Shown here: positions 1 to 9,678 of the stretch, one piece after another | How positions within the stretch are numbered: position 1 is the stretch's first letter | Layout: the number at the start of each line of letters is the position of its first letter | Source of the DNA: Pirellulaceae bacterium | GTDB taxonomy: Bacteria > Planctomycetota > Planctomycetia > Pirellulales > Pirellulaceae | Length of the DNA stretch: 64,000 bases | Direction: 5' to 3' | Assembly (NCBI GenBank): GCA_019636385.1 | Contig: JAHBXT010000003.1 | Coordinates: 806,001 to 870,000 of the forward strand | Position numbers and translations under genes: made by a program | Notes under the pieces: model-generated | What the model was told of the DNA's origin: nothing | The model's database searches: none | The model's input: the letters and a program-made list of their open reading frames with translations, nothing else

Positions 1-984
1 GCAGATCAACCCACACCGATCGCTCCATCATCGGTTCAGCCTGAGCCGATGCCGGCAGAAGCCCTGACGGATGATACTGATGAGCCCGCTGTGGATAAAT
101 TAATTCCGGAAGCAGCGGCACCAGTGCCTGAAACATCAGACGATCTGTTCGATGCCGTACCTAGTCCAGCGCCAGAACGTCCAGCGCCAGAACCGTCTGA
201 TGATCCGTTTGACTACCCCGCACCATCTGCGGCTGTGCCAAGCGACGACTTGTTCGACGCAGCACCAGTACCCGCCGACGATCTGTTTGATTCCGCGCCA
301 GCGCAGGAGCCTAAGCCGGCGATCGAGACTGGTGACGATCTATTTGATTCTGATCCTGCTGCTTCACCAAAAGCAGACGATGATCTGTTTGAATTAGAGT
401 CTACTCCAACCAAAGAAGAAGCAGACGACTTATTTGAATCGTCTCCCGCTCCAACCACTGATGCCGCAGATGACGATCTATTCGGCACTCCGACGACCGC
501 CACGGCTCCAAGCGACGACGACTTCTTCGGTTCAGTAGAGCCTGCGGCCACGGCGACGGTGCCTTCGGCTGAAGCTTTGGAAACACCCGCCATCCCGTCT
601 GTAGATTCTGATGACGATTTGTTCGGCACACCGGTCACTCCAGCCGCTCCGGCCGCCCCAACCGCTCCAGCCGAGGAAGATGACCTATTCGGCGATCCGG
701 CACCGAAAGCCAAGCCGCAGTCAGCCCCCCAAGGCGATGATGACGACCTGTTCAGCCACAGCGAGCAGCGTCATTGGCGCGACAACACCGGCAAGTTCGA
801 GGTGGATGCGCGGCTGGCTGAGGTTCATGCAGACCATGTCCGCCTGCTCAAGTCCAACGGTAAGTACTGCAAGGTTCCACTGCGACGACTATCCGCTGGA
901 GACCGAGTCTTTGTCGAGCGAGTTGCCAGTTTCTCTCCAGCAGGCCAGGTCAAGCTGGTGGCCATCGACCGTTCAGTCGAGTAG
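1..984 (+). CDS. SHD1-domain protein with DDLF repeats (5' truncated by window)
   Basis: The frame is open from base 1, so the true start lies upstream. The first ATG is at 49. About 240 residues after that ATG are low-complexity Ala/Pro/Thr sequence carrying twelve acidic-aromatic repeats of the type DDLFD, DDLFE, DDLFG and DDLFS, with one DDPFD and one DDFFG. The last 65 residues form an SHD1 (SLA1 homology 1) domain, recognisable by RHWRDNTGKFEVDA and the spaced VRLLKSNGKYCKVPLRRLS strand pattern. SHD1 in yeast Sla1 binds NPFxD peptides. In Planctomycetes the domain is common but its partners are unknown. No signal peptide or membrane segment is visible in the part seen. The linker should be disordered. 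Its role is unknown; scaffolding or peptide binding is inference. Confidence 0.8.
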   Translation, partial: ADQPTPIAPSSVQPEPMPAEALTDDTDEPAVDKLIPEAAAPVPETSDDLFDAVPSPAPERPAPEPSDDPFDYPAPSAAVPSDDLFDAAPVPADDLFDSAPAQEPKPAIETGDDLFDSDPAASPKADDDLFELESTPTKEEADDLFESSPAPTTDAADDDLFGTPTTATAPSDDDFFGSVEPAATATVPSAEALETPAIPSVDSDDDLFGTPVTPAAPAAPTAPAEEDDLFGDPAPKAKPQSAPQGDDDDLFSHSEQRHWRDNTGKFEVDARLAEVHADHVRLLKSNGKYCKVPLRRLSAGDRVFVERVASFSPAGQVKLVAIDRSVE

Positions 985-1028
985 ACGACACTTGACTTGA
1001 GTTTGGTACTCGATAACTGAAGCCGCCA

Positions 1029-1073
1029 AACGACTAGCCTGGTGTGCTCTGCCAGTGGCCAGGCTAGTTCGTT
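1029..1073 (+). terminator. Terminator-like hairpin after the SHD1 gene
   Basis: A 14-nt left arm (1029-1042) pairs with 1059-1073 with one bulged base. The core CTAGCCTGG/CCAGGCTAG is perfect and the loop is 16 nt. It lies 45 bases after the stop of the SHD1 gene. There is no long T-run, so Rho-independent termination is plausible but unproven. Confidence 0.5.
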
Positions 1074-1411
1074 AATGGTCAGCATTCGCTGATGACAATC
1101 GACGCTTCGCGCGGCAAACATTGATTCGGCGTCTAGACCGCCAAGAATTCGAGCCCGAGTTTCAATTCACGTCCCAAGCCGGAGCGGGTTTCAAAGCAAC
1201 CTACCAGTTGCTTGGCAGCCCAGCGGGCGCTTTCGCGCAGGCCATTTCTGCTGGCTTGGATGGACACTAACCGACTCGCGTCTTCTGCAGTTTGGACTGA
1301 TTTCTACCAGCTTGGAAGCGTGTTGTAACTGGTCCTAAAAGCGGGTATACTCCTGCGCCTACGCTCCAACCGTAGTTGGCTGAATTCTTGCTACAGGAAA
1401 CGTACAACGCT
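1074..1411. other. Intergenic region upstream of the sdh operon
   Basis: No gene with coding character was found on either strand. It must hold the promoter and leader for the succinate dehydrogenase genes. A purine-rich AGGAAA at 1395-1400, 11 nt before the ATG at 1412, is the likely ribosome-binding site. Confidence 0.5.
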
Positions 1412-2254
1412 ATGTCCACCGCCCTTACCAGACCACCGGCACAGGTTGACGCACTGGGACAAACGCATCGAACTGATCGCTGGTGGGTTGGGCCATTGTT
1501 GACTGCGTTAGGATTAGGGGCTTTCGGTGTGTACGCAACATTGCGAGCCTTCTATCCGACGCTCGTGGACCCAGTGGGCTACTTTCAATATGGACATGGT
1601 GCCGTCCAGCCCTATGTGCCTCCCAACAATGACACAACGCATTCGTATCTGTTGTCACCGCTGTTCTCGCCGCTGTTGGTATGGCCTTCACTACCAGCCT
1701 GGATTTCACCGGCCATCTTTATTCTGTGGGCACCAGGCGGATTTCGTTTGACCTGTTATTACTACCGCAAGGCGTACTACCGCGCGTACCTGGCTGACCC
1801 GCCTGGATGTGCCGTGGGGGAAGGTCGCAAAGCCTATCGTGGCGAAACGCGATTGTTTCTGTTTCAAAACCTGCATCGCTACTTTTTGTACGTTGCTATC
1901 GTGTTTTTGGTGTTGCTGTTCGTCGACGTCGTCCATGCAGCCATGTGGCCTAGCGGCCAGGGTGGTCTCCGGTTTGGCGTGAGTGTCGGTACTCTGGTGT
2001 TGTTGCTGAATGTTGGCCTGTTGGGGGCCTATACGTTCTCGTGTCATTCATTCCGACACTTGATCGGTGGCAACGTGAATTGTTTCTCATGCGCTCGGTT
2101 CGGCGCTGGTCGCTATCAAGCCTGGAAGCGCGTGTCGCTGATGAATAAGTTTCACATGCAATTTGCTTGGTTGAGCCTGTTTTGGGTCGGATTTACCGAC
2201 TTTTATGTGTGGATGGTAGCGTCCGGTCGTTGGGCCGATTTTCGCTTCTTTTGA
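1412..2254 (+). CDS. sdhC: Succinate dehydrogenase/fumarate reductase membrane anchor subunit
   Basis: A 280-residue membrane protein with about five hydrophobic segments: WWVGPLLTALGLGAFGVY, the LVWPSLPAWISPAIFILW region, YFLYVAIVFLVLLFVDVV, GTLVLLLNVGLLGAYTF and WLSLFWVGFTDFYVWMV. Histidines near membrane faces (HRYF, VVHAAMW, SCHSFRH, FHMQF) are candidate heme ligands. It directly precedes sdhA and sdhB, so it should be the quinone-reactive anchor of complex II, made as one chain instead of separate SdhC and SdhD. The frame is open from a TTG at 1376, but the ATG at 1412 has a ribosome-binding site and is preferred. Heme number cannot be fixed from sequence alone. Confidence 0.8.
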   Translation: MSTALTRPPAQVDALGQTHRTDRWWVGPLLTALGLGAFGVYATLRAFYPTLVDPVGYFQYGHGAVQPYVPPNNDTTHSYLLSPLFSPLLVWPSLPAWISPAIFILWAPGGFRLTCYYYRKAYYRAYLADPPGCAVGEGRKAYRGETRLFLFQNLHRYFLYVAIVFLVLLFVDVVHAAMWPSGQGGLRFGVSVGTLVLLLNVGLLGAYTFSCHSFRHLIGGNVNCFSCARFGAGRYQAWKRVSLMNKFHMQFAWLSLFWVGFTDFYVWMVASGRWADFRFF

Positions 2255-2287
2255 TCTGACCCGTTTGCAAGAGTTGCTCGTTGATCC

Positions 2288-4102
2288 ATGGACAAATATC
2301 AGACGTTTGAATACGACGTAATTGTGGTTGGAGCTGGTGGAGCCGGATTGCGGGCGGCCATCGAGTCGTCAGCCTTGGGGGCTAAGACCGCTATCGTCTG
2401 CAAATCGCTGCTCGGTAAAGCGCACACTGTAATGGCTGAAGGTGGTGTGGCAGCCGCATTGGCCAATGTCGATGAGCGCGACGGCTGGCAGACGCATTTT
2501 CGCGATACGCTCAAGGGCGGTTGGAAGCTCAACCAATGGCGCATGGCACAATTGCATGCCCAAGAGGCGCCCGAACGTGTGCGCGAACTTGAGCGGTGGG
2601 GGGCGGTGTTCGATCGCACCAAAGATGGTCGCATTCTACAGCGCAACTTCGGGGGGCACACCTATCCGCGCTTGGCTCACGTGGGCGATCGCACTGGCTT
2701 GGAGCTCATTCGCACGCTGCAGGATCGCGGCGTGCATCAAGGTATCGACGTATTCATGGAAGTCACCATCCGCCATATCTTGCAGGACGACGGTCGCGTC
2801 AGCGGTTGCTTCGGTTACTATCGGGAAAGCGGCCGATTTGTCGTATTCCGCAGCAAGGCGGTGATCTTGGCTACCGGAGGTATCGGCAAGTGCTGGGATG
2901 TGTCCAGCAATTCGTGGGAATACACCGGCGACGGTCATGCCATGGCTTTGTGGGCCGGGGCAGACTTGATCGACATGGAGTTTGTGCAGTTCCATCCCAC
3001 GGGCATGGTCTGGCCGCCGAGCGTCAAAGGCACGCTGATTACTGAAGGCGTCCGCGGTGAAGGCGGCGTGCTTAAGAATAAGGCTGGCCGCCGTTTCATG
3101 TTCGACAATGTGCCCGATTTCTATCAGGGAGAGTTTGCTGAATCCGAAGGCGAGGCCAAGCAGTGGGTGGACGCCGTCGTCGCTCGCCGACGACCGGAAG
3201 CCCGCCGTCCTCCCGAATTGCTGACCCGTGACGTGGTAGCTCGCGCTATCCGCCGCGAAGTGCGCGAGGGGCGAGGCACGCCTCACGGTGGCGTCTATTT
3301 AGATATCGCCTCACAGCGAACTGCCGACGAGATTAAAAAGAAGCTGCCCAGCATGTATCACCAGTTCAAGGAGCTGGCCAGCGTCGATATCACCAAGGAG
3401 CCGATGGAGGTTGGTCCGACCTGCCACTACATGATGGGTGGCGTGTACGTGAATCCTGACACGCAGGAGTCGACTCTGCCCGGTCTGTTCGCCTGTGGTG
3501 AAGTCGGTGGCGGATTGCATGGCGCGAATCGACTGGGTGGTAATTCGCTGTCCGATTTATTGGTGTTTGGTCAGCGCGCCGGCAAGTATGCCGCAGAACT
3601 TGCCAAGGGTCGCCAATTCGGCAAACTGAACCAAGATGAGATTGCCGCACAGGCTGACCGCTGCCTGGCTCCATTTAATCGTAGCCAAGGCGAGAATCCC
3701 TACGATGTTCATACTGCGCTTCAAAAACTGATGCAGGACTTGGTTGGCATTGTCCGCAATGAAGAAGATTTGAAGCAGGCGCTGGAAGGCATTGCCCAAT
3801 TAAAGAAGCGCGCGGAGCAAGTTCGCGTGACTGGCAACATTCAGTTCAATCCAGGGTGGCATCTGGCTATGGACTTGCGGAATATGTTAGACGTCAGCCA
3901 GTGCGTGACCACCGCTGCGCTCGCTCGCCAGGAAAGTCGCGGTGCTCACACGCGCGATGATTTTCCAGACAAAGACGAAGCAAACTGGGGCACCAAAAAC
4001 AGTTTAGTTCGCCAGCGCGGTGAAGAAATTCAACTCGAACAACGCCCCTTGCCGACGATGCCCGATGAACTCAAGAAGATCATGACGGAGCTCAAGGGCT
4101 AG
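2288..4102 (+). CDS. sdhA: Succinate dehydrogenase/fumarate reductase flavoprotein subunit
   Basis: A 604-residue FAD subunit of complex II, which oxidises succinate to fumarate in the TCA cycle or runs the reverse reaction. The dinucleotide fold GAGGAG is at residues 15-20. The His of the HTVMAEGG motif (about residue 46) is the expected covalent FAD attachment site. Active-site landmarks FVQFHPTG and GVRGEGG are present, as is the C-terminal FAD motif GANRLGGNSLSDLLVFG. Length is normal for the family. It lies 33 bases after the membrane anchor gene and 51 before the Fe-S subunit gene, in one operon. Sequence alone does not decide between succinate dehydrogenase and fumarate reductase; an aerobic planctomycete would favour the former. 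Confidence 0.95.
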   Translation: MDKYQTFEYDVIVVGAGGAGLRAAIESSALGAKTAIVCKSLLGKAHTVMAEGGVAAALANVDERDGWQTHFRDTLKGGWKLNQWRMAQLHAQEAPERVRELERWGAVFDRTKDGRILQRNFGGHTYPRLAHVGDRTGLELIRTLQDRGVHQGIDVFMEVTIRHILQDDGRVSGCFGYYRESGRFVVFRSKAVILATGGIGKCWDVSSNSWEYTGDGHAMALWAGADLIDMEFVQFHPTGMVWPPSVKGTLITEGVRGEGGVLKNKAGRRFMFDNVPDFYQGEFAESEGEAKQWVDAVVARRRPEARRPPELLTRDVVARAIRREVREGRGTPHGGVYLDIASQRTADEIKKKLPSMYHQFKELASVDITKEPMEVGPTCHYMMGGVYVNPDTQESTLPGLFACGEVGGGLHGANRLGGNSLSDLLVFGQRAGKYAAELAKGRQFGKLNQDEIAAQADRCLAPFNRSQGENPYDVHTALQKLMQDLVGIVRNEEDLKQALEGIAQLKKRAEQVRVTGNIQFNPGWHLAMDLRNMLDVSQCVTTAALARQESRGAHTRDDFPDKDEANWGTKNSLVRQRGEEIQLEQRPLPTMPDELKKIMTELKG

Positions 4103-4153
4103 TGGACCATTTAGGATTAGGATAACCTGCAGCGACACGGAACGACCCACACC

Positions 4154-4924
4154 ATGGCAGAAAAAATTCATCTCAAGATTTACCGAACCGACCAACATGG
4201 CGGTGGGCAAATGGTGGACTATTCCATTCCTGCCGATCCCGGCATGGTTGTGTTGGATGCAGTTCATAAAGTGCAGGCCACGCAAGCTCCCGACTTGGCC
4301 GTTCGCTGGAACTGCAAGGCCGGCAAATGTGGTTCGTGCAGCGCTGAAGTCAATGGTCGCCCCAAGCTGATGTGCATGGATCGAATTGACAATTATCAGG
4401 AGGGCGAGACTATCACAGTCAGGCCCATGAAGGCGTTTCCGGTGATACGAGACCTGGTAACCGATGTATCTTGGAACTATCAGGTAAACAAGAAAATACC
4501 AGCTTTCAAGATGCGTGCAGGCGCTGAGACGGATCCACGATTTACTCAAGAAGAAGCCGATCGCGTTCAAGAATTTCGCAAGTGCATCGAGTGTTTTCTA
4601 TGCCAAAACGTGTGTCACGTTGTGCGCGAGCACGAGTTGAAGGAAGAGTTCTCGGGCCCCCGTTTCTTGGTGCGCGCCGCGAGCTTGGAGATGCATCCGC
4701 TGGACGAGATTGATCGCCTACCACTCATCAAGAAAGAAATGGGCATCGGTTACTGCAACATTACTAAGTGTTGTACCGAAGTCTGCCCGGAGCATATTGC
4801 GATTACCGACAATGCGATTATTCCACTTAAGGAACGCGTCGTAGATCGATTTTACGATCCGGTGAAGATGATCCTTCACAAGATTATGCCGCCCAAGAAG
4901 CGTCTCCCAACCAAGTCGGACTGA
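4154..4924 (+). CDS. sdhB: Succinate dehydrogenase/fumarate reductase iron-sulfur subunit
   Basis: A 256-residue electron-transfer subunit of complex II. The N-terminal plant-type ferredoxin domain has cysteines 54, 59, 62 and 74 for the [2Fe-2S] cluster. The C-terminal domain has C144, C147, C150 and C154, then C201, C206/C207 and C211, for the [4Fe-4S] and [3Fe-4S] clusters. All expected ligands are present. It passes electrons from the FAD of SdhA to quinone at the membrane anchor. It is the third gene of the sdh operon and is followed after 22 bases by a small TPR-like gene. Confidence 0.95.
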   Translation: MAEKIHLKIYRTDQHGGGQMVDYSIPADPGMVVLDAVHKVQATQAPDLAVRWNCKAGKCGSCSAEVNGRPKLMCMDRIDNYQEGETITVRPMKAFPVIRDLVTDVSWNYQVNKKIPAFKMRAGAETDPRFTQEEADRVQEFRKCIECFLCQNVCHVVREHELKEEFSGPRFLVRAASLEMHPLDEIDRLPLIKKEMGIGYCNITKCCTEVCPEHIAITDNAIIPLKERVVDRFYDPVKMILHKIMPPKKRLPTKSD

Positions 4925-4946
4925 GTGCAACGCCGAGGACAGTTCC

Positions 4947-5480
4947 ATGCTAGAGCCACGCAGGATTCGTCGCGAAAGTGTTCCGATCGCCCTCAAGCAG
5001 GCACAGCATTATCGACTGCTCGGCGAGCCGGCATTGGCCGAAAGCATTTGTCGGGACATTATTGCTGTGGCTCCGGAAAATGAAGATGCTTGGGTGACGC
5101 TGCTGTTGGCTTTGACGGATCAATTCGATACCCGGCAGGGTGAGGCGATGGATCACTCGCTGCGACTGGTCGACCACTTTGCCAGCGAATTCCGGCGCTG
5201 CTATTATGCGGGTATCATCAGCGAGCGCTGGGCGCGGGCACAACTGCGAGCCGGACTACCCATCGAGGCTGCTGAACAATGGATTCGCAAGGCGATGAAT
5301 GCCTTTATGCAGGCCAATGAACTTGCACCGGCCGACGATCCGAATCCTATACTGCGCTGGAATAGCTGCTTGCGATTGTTGGATCAATACGATCTGCAAA
5401 CTGCTTCACACAGCCCAGCCATTGCCTCCCCCAATCGAGACGTTGATGGGGAGTATGGTGATGATGTACCGCTAAGCTAG
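4947..5480 (+). CDS. Conserved hypothetical protein, TPR-like
   Basis: A 177-residue soluble protein with no signal peptide. Residues 10-90 read as helical repeats (ALKQAQHYRLLGEPALAES, then DIIAVAPENEDAWVTLLLAL), which is TPR-like spacing. A second helical pair follows around WIRKAMNAFMQANELAP. The tail is short and acidic. A GAGGA eight bases before the ATG supports the start. It follows sdhB closely on the same strand, so it is probably co-transcribed. It could be an assembly or scaffold factor, but nothing in the sequence proves a role. Confidence 0.6.
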   Translation: MLEPRRIRRESVPIALKQAQHYRLLGEPALAESICRDIIAVAPENEDAWVTLLLALTDQFDTRQGEAMDHSLRLVDHFASEFRRCYYAGIISERWARAQLRAGLPIEAAEQWIRKAMNAFMQANELAPADDPNPILRWNSCLRLLDQYDLQTASHSPAIASPNRDVDGEYGDDVPLS

Positions 5481-5599
5481 CCATGTGATCCGGGGTTGCG
5501 TAACGGTTCACTCGCTAGTGCTGATTAGCATCACATCCTCAACCTTCGTACTGGAGCGCGATCGGTTCCAGCACAAGCACTGCTGCTCCTGGCGACTGC

Positions 5600-7351
5600 T
5601 CAATCTAATCCAAGGGCTAGCCCGTCATTGCGACTTTCTGTTGCACCTTGCAGCGTTCCTTGCTGATGATCGATCAGGATGCCCTGATAGCCGCCCATCG
5701 ACATTTTGGAATACTCGACGCGGTGGCCCAGAGCTCTCAACCGCTCGACGGTCGCCGCCGGTATTCCGCTCTCGACCCGTACCACACCACCGGCAGGTTG
5801 CTCAACTTCGCCCCTGGGCGTTGCACTTCCGTCGTGACGCACTCGAGCCGCGTCGCCTGCCATTTGAATATTCATGCCGAAGTCGATCCAATTGACCAGT
5901 ACCTGCACTTGGCCTTGAGGCTGCATATCGCCGCCCATGACGCCAAACACAAACATCGGTTGACCGTCACGGGTGACCAACGCAGGAATGATGGTGTGAA
6001 ATGGCCGTTTGCCCGGTTCTAAACGATTCGGATGCTGGGCGTCGAGTGAAAATAGATTACCTCGATTTTGCAATACAAATCCCAAGTCATTGGGCACCAT
6101 CAGACTGCCGAAGCCGGAATAATTACTCTGAATCAACGAGCAGCAATTGCGATTCTCGTCCACCACACATAAGTACACCGTATCGCCATCACGCAACTTG
6201 ACGTCACCTGGTTTTATGTCGTGAGCGGCCTGCTGCCAGTTGATTCGCTGCGATTGACGTTTCGCATACTCCAGCGACTGCAACTGGGCAACGGGCACAG
6301 GCTCAAAAGCCATGTCGGCATAGTAGCGAGCCCGATCGGCGTAGGCCAGCTTTTTGGCTTCAATTAGAAGATGCAGGTATTCCGGCGACCCCCACCCCAG
6401 CTTGGCCACGTCATGTTGGCCGAGAACATTTAAGATTTGCAAGACCGCGAGCCCTTGGCCGTTGGGTGGAATCTGCCACACGTTATAACCACGATAGTTT
6501 GTCGAAATCGGATCGACCCACTCATTGCAATGCCCCACAAAATCAGACATCGTAAAATAGCCACCTTGAGCTTGGCTAAACCTAACGATCTCCTGAGCAA
6601 TTGGACCGGAATAGTACGAAGCAAGTCCCTGATCAACCAATTGTCGATACGTCTTGGCCAGTCGCGGATTGCGAAATACCTGACCAGACTTGGGCGCTTG
6701 CCCGTCAATTAAGTAGGTCGCTGCCGTGTCTGGATGGCGACTGAGGGGATGCGCCATGGAACTCCAAAACGCACCGATCAGCGGCGCAACGGCAAACCCA
6801 TCCTCGGCTAGACGTATGGCCGGACGCAGTATCTGCTCGATCGTCAGCCTGCCAAACTTCGAATGCAGGTCATTCCAACCAGCAACGCAGCCAGGAACAC
6901 TCCAGGATAGCGGTCCGGCGCTAGGCAATTCCGCATGGCCTTGCGAAGCCACGATTTGGCGAGTCAACTTCTGAGGACTACGACCACTGGCGTTTAGTCC
7001 ATAAACCTTCTGTGATTTGGCATCCCAAATAATGCTATACAAATCGCCACCAATCCCACAGCTCATTGGTTCTACGACGCCCAGGACAGCGTTGGCCGCA
7101 ATTGCTGCATCCACCGCAGTGCCACCTTGGTTCAGAATCTCCAGGGCAGCCTGTGTGGCTCGAGGGTCGCTGGTGCAAGCCATCGCACGCTTGGCGTTGA
7201 CCACCGAGCGGCTTTGGTGCAGAGGTCCGGCCGGTCGATCGTAGGCTCCAATTTCAGCAACCGCATGTGGCTGCGCGTCGTTCTGCGCAAGAAGTGGTGT
7301 TTGGTAATCCAGTAGCCCTGCCAGCATAACACCCAGCGTCACAATTCGCAT
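5600..7351 (-). CDS. ggt: Gamma-glutamyltransferase (glutathione hydrolase), exported
   Basis: A 583-residue precursor of the Ntn-hydrolase family that cleaves gamma-glutamyl bonds of glutathione and transfers or hydrolyses the glutamyl group. A signal peptide covers roughly the first 22 residues (IVTLGVMLAGLL to LLAQ). The large-subunit core shows GGTAVDAAIAANAVLGVVEP and GIGGDLYSI. The self-cleavage and catalytic threonine is about residue 391 in GDTVYLCVVD. The small subunit follows with NYSGFGS, GFVLQNRG and the PGKRPFHTIIPAL substrate loop. It acts in the periplasm. The gene is convergent with the sdh operon and borders the mobile-element region on its 5' side. Confidence 0.93.
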   Translation of the reverse strand: MRIVTLGVMLAGLLDYQTPLLAQNDAQPHAVAEIGAYDRPAGPLHQSRSVVNAKRAMACTSDPRATQAALEILNQGGTAVDAAIAANAVLGVVEPMSCGIGGDLYSIIWDAKSQKVYGLNASGRSPQKLTRQIVASQGHAELPSAGPLSWSVPGCVAGWNDLHSKFGRLTIEQILRPAIRLAEDGFAVAPLIGAFWSSMAHPLSRHPDTAATYLIDGQAPKSGQVFRNPRLAKTYRQLVDQGLASYYSGPIAQEIVRFSQAQGGYFTMSDFVGHCNEWVDPISTNYRGYNVWQIPPNGQGLAVLQILNVLGQHDVAKLGWGSPEYLHLLIEAKKLAYADRARYYADMAFEPVPVAQLQSLEYAKRQSQRINWQQAAHDIKPGDVKLRDGDTVYLCVVDENRNCCSLIQSNYSGFGSLMVPNDLGFVLQNRGNLFSLDAQHPNRLEPGKRPFHTIIPALVTRDGQPMFVFGVMGGDMQPQGQVQVLVNWIDFGMNIQMAGDAARVRHDGSATPRGEVEQPAGGVVRVESGIPAATVERLRALGHRVEYSKMSMGGYQGILIDHQQGTLQGATESRNDGLALGLD

Positions 7352-8386
7352 GATTCAATTCCTAATCAACGACTATTGATGGCCAATTCAGGTAGCAGGT
7401 CCTGCCAGCGATAACCACACAGTGATTGTACCGCAACTGGACAACATTAGAATGCAATCACAAATGCTTTGGAAACTCTCCACGAGAACTGCTGACCTTC
7501 TATTTGCTTCGCTGGCACTGACCATGATTCGAAATTGCCATCCTCAAGCCTCGATCAAGTAAATTCTCTCATCTGCCTGGAGAGCGGGAATTCTCCTAGC
7601 CGCCAGCGTTCTACCGGTACATGCTAACGATTTGCAAATCGACTGGAATGCCCCAGTTTTCTGTACCAGGGGTTATGAAAGGTTTGGTTAAGTAGTTGGT
7701 AATGGCGTAGCCATGGCGTTGTGGTGCTTCGGTGGAGCGACCGCAATGAGCGGTGCGTTGGGCATGGTTGAGTAATTGAAGGTGAAAGTCCTTTGCGGGA
7801 CCTATCGGAGGTAACCGCGAGCGAAGGCAACTGCATGAATGGACAACTAAATCTAGCTGTTTCATACGCCGCGAGGCCATGTGGGATGGAAGCTGTTAGC
7901 GAACTGCAGCACCGAACGCAAGTGAACCTCATTGTAGGCTTGTTGGCCCGGGTTAGTGTGCCGCTATACACGACGCCCAATATCCGATCGGGGCCAGGAA
8001 ATCATTCAGGGCCGGGCGACGTACATTACTCAACCTTACCCCAAGAGATCTCTATCGGTCCACAATCAGACTCCCACGAGCATGTGGTAGGGCACGCGGA
8101 AACGACAACTGCCCAAAGAGTCGATGAAGTCGGATCACTTCGTAGTAGCGTTGAAGCCGGGTAATGCCGGTGGAGCGAAGGGAGTGACAAGTTGAAAAGT
8201 TCTGAATCACGTCAACTGAAGTTCGTGTTTGCCGACAGTCTGACACTATGCAGAGTTCAGGGCGAGTTCGCGCGGTCCCTGAACGTATCTGCCAGGCCAA
8301 GAGTACTTGCAGCATCAACGGAAGTCAATTTGACGAACAGAAACAGACACCCGAGCAACTGACTGATCAGTTGTTGGAACAGTAGC

Positions 8387-9660
8387 ATGGCTGCCGAACT
8401 TGGCACGCGCGGCTTGCTCAAGGTTGCATCGAATAAAGGTGCTCCCGGCGTCGATGGAGAGAAGCGTCAGATCGGCTGTCGAGCATGCTCCACAGTTGCT
8501 GGCCGATCTTCATCAAGCCTTGATCGAGGGTGCGTATATCCCTGGAGACATCCGCCGAGTTTGGATACCCAAGCCCGGGGGTGGCGAAAGAAGGTAGGCA
8601 TTCCCAATGTCGTGGATCGAATTGTTCAGCAGGCGGTCCTCCAGGTTCTGGAGCCGATCTTTGAACCAAGCTTCCATAACGGCAGTCATGGTTTCGCCGT
8701 CGTCGCGGTGCACAGACTGCGATCGCCGAAGCTAAGGGTTACTTCGCAGAAGGTTACGGCACCTCGGTCGATATTGATCTTTCCAGTTCAGCCGACCGAG
8801 TTCATCACCAACGCTTGCTTAGCCGCTTGGCCCAGCGAGCCGGCGATGGACGCTATCCTGAAGCTGATTCACTTGATGCTGAAAGCGAAAGTCGTCTTAC
8901 CAGATGGCAGTAGTTCTCCGACGCAGAAGGGGCCCCGCAAGGCGGTCCGCTTTCACCACTCCTCTCGAACGTCGTCCTTGACGAACTCGACTGGGAATTA
9001 AGTCGTCGTGGCCTTCGCTAGGTGCGGCTTTATGCTGATGATTTCAGTATTTTCGTCCGCAGTCTGGGGCTGGAGAACGCGTGATGGCATCCGTGCAACG
9101 ATTCATCGAAGACCGTCTTCGCCTCAGGTGAATACGGAAAAGAGTTCGGTAGAGTCAGCCGTTTGACCTTTCCTTCCTTGGCTTTAGCCTGCGGAAAGCA
9201 TCGATGGCTCAATCTCAGTCAGTATCTCCGCTAAGACAAAGCAACGTTTGTCTGCCCGCATTCGCGAGCTAACACCTCGCATGGGAGCAACTCATTCGCT
9301 CGCTGCGTCGAACAGTGCCAACCGCTATTTAACGGGTTGGGTTGGATACTCGGTTATGCACCAGCCCAAGAGATTCCTTCAGCAGCTTTGATGCTCATAT
9401 CCGGCGGCTTCCACGAGCCATCTTAGTCCGCCAGAAGAAACGCTCACGTCACCTGTACCGTCATTTGCAAACCCGCGGCGTATCCCGGGGCCAAGCTTGG
9501 AAAACCGCCTATCAGATTCGTAGCGTTTGGAAGCGAAGCAGCAGCTTTGGTGTCCACAAAGCCTACTCGAACGCATGGTTCGAGCAACGGCTTGTATCGC
9601 TCTCCGTCCGATGGCAAGAACTCCAGCCAGCCGCACTGGTCAGGGCAGCTTATGCTGTTC
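8387..9660 (+). pseudogene. ltrA: Group II intron reverse transcriptase/maturase, degenerate
   Basis: Blocks of an LtrA-type protein appear in order but in changing frames: NKGAPGVDG (near 8430), IPGDIRRVWIPKPGGGERR, then after a frameshift near 8597 VGIPNVVDRIVQQAVLQVLE. Further on come SVDIDLSSSADRVHHQRLLS, QKGPRKGGPLSPLLSNVVL and the catalytic YADD at 9031-9042. The maturase/X domain (AKTKQRLSARIRELTPRMG, YLTGWVGYSVMH) and the C-terminal KAYSNAWFEQRLVSL block follow. At least three frameshifts and several in-frame stops are visible, for example just before the VRLYADD block. Similarity is clear over the full length, so this was once complete and has decayed. Confidence 0.85.
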
Positions 9661-9678
9661 TAGCATGTTCAGCTTGAG

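Noticed and set aside
49..700. Repeated sequence as a possible CRISPR array
   Set aside because: The repeats are short, degenerate at the DNA level and keep the reading frame. They encode protein repeats and lack uniform spacers.
213..713. Minus-strand frame with SNRSSS-type repeats
   Set aside because: The repeats are only the reverse translation of the DDLF repeats in the SHD1 gene.
7753..8386. Open frames in the 5' part of the intron as protein genes
   Set aside because: They match the structured RNA region of group II introns, not any protein.
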